A program made the translations under genes and the position numbers. 64,000 nucleotides of DNA from Phoronis australis (lineage: Eukaryota; Phoronida; Phoronidae): positions 210,000-273,999 of the forward strand of contig NMRA01000536.1 of NCBI GenBank assembly GCA_002633005.1, given 5' to 3'. The notes under the pieces are model-generated. The model had not been told where the DNA came from. It saw only the letters and a program-made list of their open reading frames with translations, and ran no database searches. Shown here piece by piece: positions 1 to 8,100 of this stretch. Each line of letters starts with the position of its first letter. Within the stretch, counting starts at the first letter, position 1.

Positions 1-375
1 TCGGCGAGTGCCTCAGTTAACAGGCATCGGTAGAATAATCATGGAATAATCGTAAAAATAATCACAAACCTTACCTTTGTATGAGGTCGTGCTTACTTCC
101 TCTCATAGAAGCACCCTTTTTACGCAATCTCAGATTCAGTTGGCACGGCTGCAAGCCATTTCACCATGTATTTAAAGGGGTCGCGAAATCGAGGCTGTTA
201 ATCTATCACCACTAGTACACGCACGCCCTCTAGTTATTGTAGATTTTCCGAATAGCCCCATTGAGACACTCAGCTACATTTCCATCACGCTTTACACAAA
301 AATATTTTAAATAGAGTATTTTATACCACACTATTAGCCTCGAATGGCAGATACAACCGTGTAATAACCCATAAA
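1..375. other. intergenic, no gene seen
   Basis: I see no convincing exon, RNA gene or repeat here. The sequence is AT-rich with short stop-interrupted frames only. Confidence 0.5.
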
Positions 376-475
376 GTTATCTCACTGGTGAGATAACATT
401 TTTGCGGGAAACCGAGGCCGGATTCGAAACCTGGCGAGTCGCCGACTTTACCACTACGCCACTCTGCGGCTGACG
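376..475 (-). repeat. tRNA-derived SINE with 3' hairpin
   Basis: On the minus strand, positions 461-451 read TGGCGTAGTGG, an exact match to the pol III A-box consensus TRGYNNARNGG. Positions 430-420 read GTTTCGAATCC, one base off the B-box GGTTCGANTCC. The spacing is shorter than in a functional tRNA, so this is a tRNA-like SINE head rather than a tRNA gene. Just downstream on that strand, 397-376 is a perfect 10-bp inverted repeat (GTTATCTCAC, 2-nt loop), which could be part of the SINE body or a structured end. The neighbouring 321-527 frame is only a shadow of this element. Confidence 0.55.
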
Positions 476-2140
476 TCATCGAACGTGAAAATAGACGCGC
501 AACAATCGCATGTTCAGCAAAGGGCATTGCACCGACATTTATACGCTATGAAAAATAAGACGCATAATTTCCATAAAAACGATATTTTAATTCAGTGAAA
601 TTTTTCTCTCATGTTCTCTCACTTGTAAATCACCGATCTCCAATTTGAATGCAGGTGTCGTGTCGTCGGGATCCTTTGACTTGAGCATTTTAGTCAGTTA
701 CTAGTGGTAACCTACTTTAGCAGACGATATTTTCCCGGTCGAAGCTTAGTGTGATAAAATGTGTAGTAGCTAAAATAGTTGCTAAACCTTAATTTATAAA
801 TTCACTTTATTTCTATTTTGTTTTATTTTTCAATTGGTTTCGAATAAAAGCATTATTTGACAAAAATATCTAGGCTTTTCTTAAAAAGTCACGACCTTCG
901 ACCCCGACAAAATTCTTCAAAGCAACTATGAAAGACCTATATTCTGAATTCTTTGTCTTGACGATAGAAATCTTTTGAATCATTAAAATCATCTCCCTGT
1001 TGGTTTAATTTGTCATTTAAGTAACTTCTCTGGTTAATTTCCTTTTTATGTTACTATTACACCCTGTTATTTTTCGCATTTCGGTAACACTCTTGGTTTT
1101 TATCATTAAAAATATTTTAAACCTGCTAGGTATGCAAAACGATAACTATTTATGATGTTGATTATTTATCTCTTGCTTGTCGTATGATCATACACCATCA
1201 AGGCTTTCTAATAATATGACTCTCATGCAATTCGGTTGCAAAACGGCATAGTTGCTAAAAGTTTTATTGACAGTAAATTACATAGTAATAACGATTACCG
1301 GCACAAAAAGATGCAAGCAAATGCCACGCATGCGCAGTGCAACCTCATCAGCGTGAGATCGAAGTTGGTATTCCAGGGTTAGAGTTCTGTGATTTTTGGT
1401 GCTTCTCTTAGTCTTAAAACTTGCCATCTCAATTAAAAAATTTCTTTAGTGAACTACGAAGTGTCATCAAAATCCACGACATGTTGTTTGACTATTCTTG
1501 GTGAGTCGCCTCGTTGTCCGACCTTGTTTGGACGGCAAAATAAAAAACGAGTCAGTTTCATAATATTATAGGATTCTATTTCCGTTAACATCAAGAACAT
1601 CGAAATCATCAGCAACTGAAGAAAATGCTTGTAGCTTAAAATTGTCATCGGACCAGCCTTCACCGCAAACCAAAAAAAAAACAAACATTTGCATAGTAGG
1701 CCTAGTATGTCATGGTTGACGAAGTTACTGATAACATGTCCAGTGCAACTTCGGAAAACTTGTGAGAGCTGTGCTTTAAGGCCTCTCACCTGTAGAGGTC
1801 AATTTTGCATAAAGATCTTTGCACGATGCAGATAAAAATTGAAAAAACTTACATGTAGACCTGGCTTTTTGTTAGAACTTCCAACCTTGATTGCATTTTG
1901 GACAAGCGACAACGATCTGAGTCGTAACAACCACTAGGTTTGTAATTTCACGGGACGGGCGTTCGGTAAATATCGCCCCTATGGTCCGGCAGAACCGAAT
2001 TCATCAAAAAACGAATGCCTGACTTTTGGAGAAGGCATGTCCTTCCGTGTACAGTTATCAGTTTACGTGTAGAGGCACTGTATTTATCTGCGTAAAAGAC
2101 GCTATACTGAAAACAACGTCTGGGTAAAGCACTAGATTTC
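476..2140. other. intergenic, no gene seen
   Basis: This is AT-rich noncoding sequence. A minus-strand frame at 1454-1789 has no recognisable domain and biased, hydrophobic composition; I do not call it a gene. Confidence 0.5.
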
Positions 2141-2149
2141 GTGTGGATG

Positions 2150-2475
2150 CGAAATTGCCCGCAAGTCTGACAATACCGAAAAATGAGTACATGTGAAATA
2201 GGAATATTGATGAATTATCTACCACTATACATTCATCAAATCCATGTCAAAATCGCATCAGTTCACAGTTGTGTACCTACAGGACGCCCGCCTACTAAAG
2301 CTCTTTGTTTTTGGATGTCATGCGCATGAGAAATTGTAGTCGCAAGTCTTACGAATGCGGAAAAGTGAGTGCGTACTTGCATTTTTAAAAGACTATGAAG
2401 TTGAAATATTGATGAATCAACCACGATGAATTTACCAAATCTGTGCCAAGATCGCTTCATTTCACAACGCGACTG
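2150..2475. repeat. diverged tandem duplication (about 130 bp x 2)
   Basis: Two blocks, about 2150-2270 and 2335-2475, align in the same orientation. They share GCAAGTCT, then AATATTGATGAAT, then CCAC...AT followed by a CATCAAATCCATG / TACCAAATCTGTG segment, and AAAATCGCATCAG / AAGATCGCTTCAT. The copies are clearly related but substantially diverged, so the duplication is old. Confidence 0.5.
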
Positions 2476-2867
2476 AAAAGTTTAGGACCGCTGCGCCTAG
2501 ACCGAACCCACCAGAATCACGCTCACGGCCTGGTACAAACTAAATGTAGTTAGTAGGCTACCTTGTCCCTGCCAGTTTTCACGAAGTCACAAAGTACCAT
2601 TCGCCGTTGGTCGCCGCAGCCCTGACCAGTGCCCCAGATGCTGTTCTTACTTGAGAATGAGCCGAGGAAGAATCACGATTGGCGTAATGTTTGGACTTGA
2701 GCTCATTTGCAAAACAATATAATCAATGTTTTAAGAACTATTCAACTTTTGCATACTCTTTAAATGGTCACGAAATGGACACAAATACAATACTTTATTC
2801 ATGTCAGTTCCGACTCATTAGTAGACAATCTGTCGGTGTTCTGGTTTCGGAATTGTGGGCATTCGAT

Positions 2868-2938
2868 GTAGTGAACTTTCGAAGGTAGCGAACGTTCGGA
2901 GGAGTGAACCTTCGGAGTAGTAAACCTTCGGAATAGTG
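2868..2938. repeat. 16-bp minisatellite, about 4 copies
   Basis: Units start at 2868, 2884, 2900 and 2916, with a partial fifth at 2932. The unit is close to RGTAGTGAACCTTCGG. It creates repetitive minus-strand frames across 2799-3226 that I do not regard as coding. Confidence 0.7.
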
Positions 2939-2939
2939 A

Positions 2940-4680
2940 CATGTAACTTTGGAAATCCTTTCCATAAAATTTGATGCTCGCATGAAGTCTGCGAGGCTGT
3001 GCACCATTGACACTGATTGACAAGACATGATCTGGTCTTCTAGAAAGTATGGAGGATTGCCTATAGTAAACTTACCGTTGGCGTGTACAGAATTTAAATT
3101 AATAGAAACGCACACATGTATACACGTATTTATCCCATAGCGTAGAATCTGTCTAGTGCAATACAGACATGTAATAATGTTTTCCGTATTCACCTCCCGC
3201 ACTACTTCAACAGTGACATCTGACATGGAAAGTTCAAAAGTTAGGTCAATGTCGACTCGTCGTCATTAGCCAGTTCGATCATCAAACTTTCCGAAAATAG
3301 TTTAAAGTAATAGAATTGAAACAGCGTAAATACCACTCAACATGTAACCAGGTCTGAATCGTAACATTATATGACACTTCTATCTCAGTTTTCAATTGTT
3401 AAATATTATATCATCTGCAACTCGGGCGCCGACTCCTCGGTACCTACAATATCATATATTGTTGTTATTTTACTATTTTCAGGAGATGTTACAAGTTCAA
3501 TGCACAGTTACTGTTGTTTACATCTTTGTTATCTCTTTTCAAGTAATAAATAGGTACATTTAAAACTGTTTCTTTTACTAGGGAAAACTTGCAACCTAAC
3601 GCGCAAGTACATGCATACAGGATATGATCCGCCACATGAACAATCTGGGTGAAGTATTTAAAAATTTTGCCGATAAAATGAAAGAAACTTAGGAATTCGA
3701 TGCGTATGGGATAAATACAAAACGTACCTCGATTGGCGTAGATGAAGTAATATCCCACTCGGAATGAATGTCTCAAGAGACGTTATTCCGCGTATTGATT
3801 GAGACCTTCGATCGAACCCCCGAAGTCAACCCCCCGTGGCTAAGGGCTCGTATTTTATGTCGTTTTTGTACCATACACATCCCCGCCTTTTGATATACAT
3901 ACGGGAATTCGTTTGAAGGTTTAAATGGGATTCAATTTTCTTTTTCCGGAATGTAATATAAATATCAGTGGTTGCCAATTTCGGAATCCAGCGGCATCTG
4001 TACCAAGTATATGGGCATTTCTCATGCTCCACAATTTAGGCCTTCTCCGGAGACTACCAAAAACACTTCCAATAGGCCGTTTAAGACTTGCACGGATTTT
4101 TCTTCAAAATTATATTGGTCCTTTTTCAGTTGGCCAATGTCAGTCCACAGTACTACTTACTTGTATGTACTCAAAAACTTTTAAAGGAAATTCGCTCCTA
4201 AAATCCACACGTGTTCCAACATAGTCACACAACGTGTAAGTCCATTACGTATACGCGCATCCTCGTTTTGATTTTCCAATTGGTTACCAAAACAATTAAT
4301 GTCTGTTTAAACAGATCAATTAAATAGGTTTATCGGTGATAGGTGTGTACAAAAAGCTGCGTAAACAATCCAGGAAATTGAAATTGAGCCAATAGAGATG
4401 GAAATTCTTGCATCGATATTTCACGACTTCATTTCCACGTTTCACGGTGCTGATGCAACATTTCAACTCATGCCTTTCGCCTTGTTTAGCTGGCTAAAAA
4501 AAGAACATCGAATTAGGCATTTCACTCTCACCAAATTAGTGTCATGACATCCTTTACCATGATGGATTTCTATGATCCTTACTAACAGGGACATTGATTT
4601 CATCATATAGTCTATGATTTCATGCAGTCTGACTCAAGAAAACGTTGCGGACTATGTTGGGATTGGTCAACCCTAAAAAG
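2940..4680. other. intergenic, no gene seen
   Basis: No conserved exon, RNA gene or well-bounded repeat is visible. Several overlapping 60-100 codon frames on both strands lack any recognisable domain. Confidence 0.45.
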
Positions 4681-4681
4681 G

Positions 4682-5056
4682 TATAAAATGACGCACGTGA
4701 CCATTTCTGTAACACATGTTCAATACACATAATTATTTCAAAATATTTATAAATTTCAAGTCGTGTTAACTGTAAATAAATAATTATTTTGACATTTGAT
4801 CAAATACAACGTCACTTACAATCACTCTATGGCCGATCATAGCAGCTAAGTACACACACCCACAGGTCTGGTCGTTAGTGACAATTTGGTCACCTTCGCA
4901 TTATTATGTATTGTGTGCTGATCATACAAATTCACGAAAAATCAATTGATTTTTTCATCAGCATGGACAGCTGAAGTCACCCAGCTGTTTATCAAATCCT
5001 TTATAACCTCAGCAGCGGAACAAACTCGTCACTTGTTCGCCGAACAGATTCTCAAC
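4682..5056 (+). promoter_or_regulatory. putative promoter and 5' UTR of the PTGD-repeat gene
   Basis: TTATAA at 5001-5006 lies about 50 bp before the start codon, and a TCACTT initiator-like site follows at about 5029. This suggests a 5' UTR of roughly 25-30 nt. Two CAGCTG E-boxes sit at 4968-4973 and 4982-4987. A second TATAAA at 4682-4687 with a CACGTG E-box at 4694-4699 could be a distal alternative promoter. These are motif matches only; no transcript start is shown by the sequence. Confidence 0.35.
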
Positions 5057-5116
5057 ATGAAGACAAGTATTTTTGTCCTGTGTTTTGCCGCCACCATCTT
5101 CGTGGTCGCCGCAAGG
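5057..5116 (+). CDS. coding exon 1: signal peptide
   Basis: Twenty codons, starting MKTSIFVLCFAA and ending FVVAAR. This is a classic signal peptide: Lys at position 2, a hydrophobic core, and small residues (VAA) before the likely cleavage site. The donor is AGG/GTAAGC. The intron falls almost exactly at the end of the signal peptide, so the secretion signal is its own exon. The frame stays open past the donor to 5161, which is intron read-through and not coding. The ATG at 5057 is preferred over the in-frame upstream ATG at 4946 because only it begins directly with the signal sequence and lies after the TATA-like site. Confidence 0.8.
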
Positions 5117-8100
5117 GTAAGCGTTTATTCTATAATCAACCAACATGTGACGCTGATATAGAATAATTTTTGCGAAATGTTTCTATGATTAAATCTCATA
5201 TCCCAGTCTGAGAATCTCATCAAAATCATAGACCGTCTCAAAATTTTACTTTAGCTTTGTTTTAAGAATCTACTGAACACTATGGTATCAGTCTAATGCT
5301 ATTTGGTCATATTAGAGCAGTTACTATGATTTTCTTATTTATTTTTACATCTGCTAGCAACAATACGTTGCAGCATTTTTGCATCTGAATTTAAGTCATG
5401 GAAGCGCTTCAAAAATTTATAACGGGCATTTCACTTTTTAATGAACACCTAATTCAAATTAAACTTTGAAAAAAATGTAACAGGATCTTAAAGGAAAGTT
5501 ATGTTTTCAATTGAAATTTCAGAGCGATTCTTGATTACCTTGTCACAAAGAATTTGCCTCGATTAATCCATTGTTTAAAATCTAAGTATTTCGCTTCGGC
5601 ATTTCCGCTCCTTAGTAATATAGTGTGTTAAAGATAGTCTTGCTACGTTGCCATTCTATGGTTGTAATTTAGCAAATTTGAAGTTGACGGATAACCATGA
5701 TTTTATAGAATTTTCTAAATTGAAATTTTTTTTATTGTTTTTGCTGTTATAGATGAACTTCAAAGCAACTCTACACTTGGTTCGAGAAATTAAAAATCAA
5801 GATCAGTATTGTTTAGCGGGATAACATTCAATTCTAAATTTATAAAAGATGAATTAAACCATCTCTTTACAATTGAAAACCAGTTTACCTCTTTGTCTCT
5901 TCCTGAACCTAACGTGTCAGTTAATGTCAGCCTTTCACGTTACTGGTTTTACTCTTAGAAACCCCACCCAACCGGTGATCAACCAGAAGGGCCACGCCCA
6001 ACCGGTAAGATGGATAAGATGGGCTGGAAGTTGAAGATGGCTTGCATGAAGCTCAAAATGATGGCAATGAAAGTATGTATGCATGTCTTGAATAGTAATA
6101 CGAATCCAAAAATCCCAGGTGAATCGAATAATCCTTACAGCCAAGTTATTCACATCAGATTGTGTACCAGATAGTGGTGAATGTTGTATCTTTTAATCCG
6201 AGATTCACTTAATGCAGGACTCGAGAACTAATATCCAAATTTGGAAAACTTCAGAGCATTATATCTCAGAAATGGCTGATCGGATTCATATGTAACTTTC
6301 AGATACTGTGTTTTATGCTTTCTTCTGTAACCCGCTGTTAGGAATAGTTTTAAAATGTTCTATTTCTGCTCTCAAATATAGGAGGTTTTTATGTTCATGG
6401 GAAAACTAAAAGTTGCATGAAACAAAAACGGAATGATTTAGAAAAGTGTAACAGCGTTTGGTCGTGTTATTGATACCGTTGTTTTGTTATCAATGTGCCT
6501 TTCTTTTGCGCTAAATCTTACTAAAAACAAGGTCACGTGACTCGCGTAAATCAACTGAATCAGTGATGTTTGTGTTTTGATTTTCCTCGAATATTTTATT
6601 TGTGTCCTTCAGTAGGTTTCGGCCTCTAGGCTCGACTTTGCTTGTGCAGTTCTTTATCGAGTATCATAGTATTGATTATTCCATGAACAATTTTTAAGGG
6701 ATGCGTGTCTCGTAATGATATTACTCACATTCCAAAACCAAAATCTAACATTTACCTTTTCATGTAGAAGTTCGGCGAAGACTTTGACAAGCCACTCCCA
6801 ACTGGTGACAAACCACGCCCTACTGGGGACAAACCAGACCTGAAAGAGTTGTGCAAGATGTTGTTCGATAAAAAAGAGGAGCTGAAAGAGGTAAGAGCTC
6901 GACATTCTCCACTGGGGGTCTCCACAGTTTCGCAGTTTGCGTCATTATTCTAGATATAAAGGTCTCGTCCTATCCGATCATAACTACTGTTAAATGCACG
7001 TCTCTTTAAAAATTCAAAGCAATACAGATAATATATAAGCATGTAACTATTATTAAAATGTCAAGAAAATGTGTTTTTATGTTGGCGTCATTTCATTTGT
7101 TTCGTTTTCTCTTTGGCTGTCAACGTTGGTAGTTTACTCAAAACCGCTGTGTCAAATTTACATTGCAGTCGGAAAAGTTTTTGTAATTGTGACGACTCTG
7201 AGCGTTGTTTTGCAGAAATTCGACAGTTTGGACAAGGACGATTTTGATTTTTTCGAGGTAAGTTATACGTATCGCAATCCGACTGTTTGAAAAAGGTGTT
7301 GCTTGCCAGCCGATCTATAGCATCTCGTTTATTATACATCCACGATCTCGGGCGTATACACAAGTCTCGTATCAAGTACATTAGTGGCCATTGGGGGTAC
7401 TATGGTGAATTTTGCACAAGGAAGAAAACTGCCGGAAGACGTTTGGATAAGGTATCCTTCCAAACATTGTTAGAGCTATTTCTCTAGTCTTCTTGTCGCT
7501 TTAAGGTTATGTAGTACCTTAGCAAAATAACCAAATTTGATTAAATTCGGAACATCCTGTCTCAGAAATGGTTATTGGATTCATGTGAAAATTTTTTAGA
7601 TACCGTGATTTATGCACAGTTTTCCAAAAGACTGTTTCATGAGCTGCGCAGCACTGAAATAAGTGGGGGGCTACAGCCCTCCACCCCCCTATGGTGCTAC
7701 GCCTATGTGACCATGGGCGGCGCAGCACTGAAATAAGTGGAGGGGGGCTATAGCCACCCAGCCCCCTATGGTGCGCCGCCCAGGTATTAGGACATGATTT
7801 TCAAATGCTTCTATTTTGCATGAGGACCTAACAAACTACAGAATTTTTAGATTGCTTATGAGAAAAAATCAAAAGTTGAATAAACAGAAAACGGAAACTG
7901 CAAAAGCTTTTTTGAGATTTCATCTTGAACATTTACATCAAACGAAATTCGTAATGTTATTGATTCCAATGTCTCGCTGTAAATGAACCTTTATTTTTGT
8001 TACATTTTACTGAAAAGACTTGCTCACATGATCCCAATTAAGAAAAAATTGAAAACAGCTGAAAATCAGCTTCAGCATGCAGCCTTTTTACTTCCGAAAA

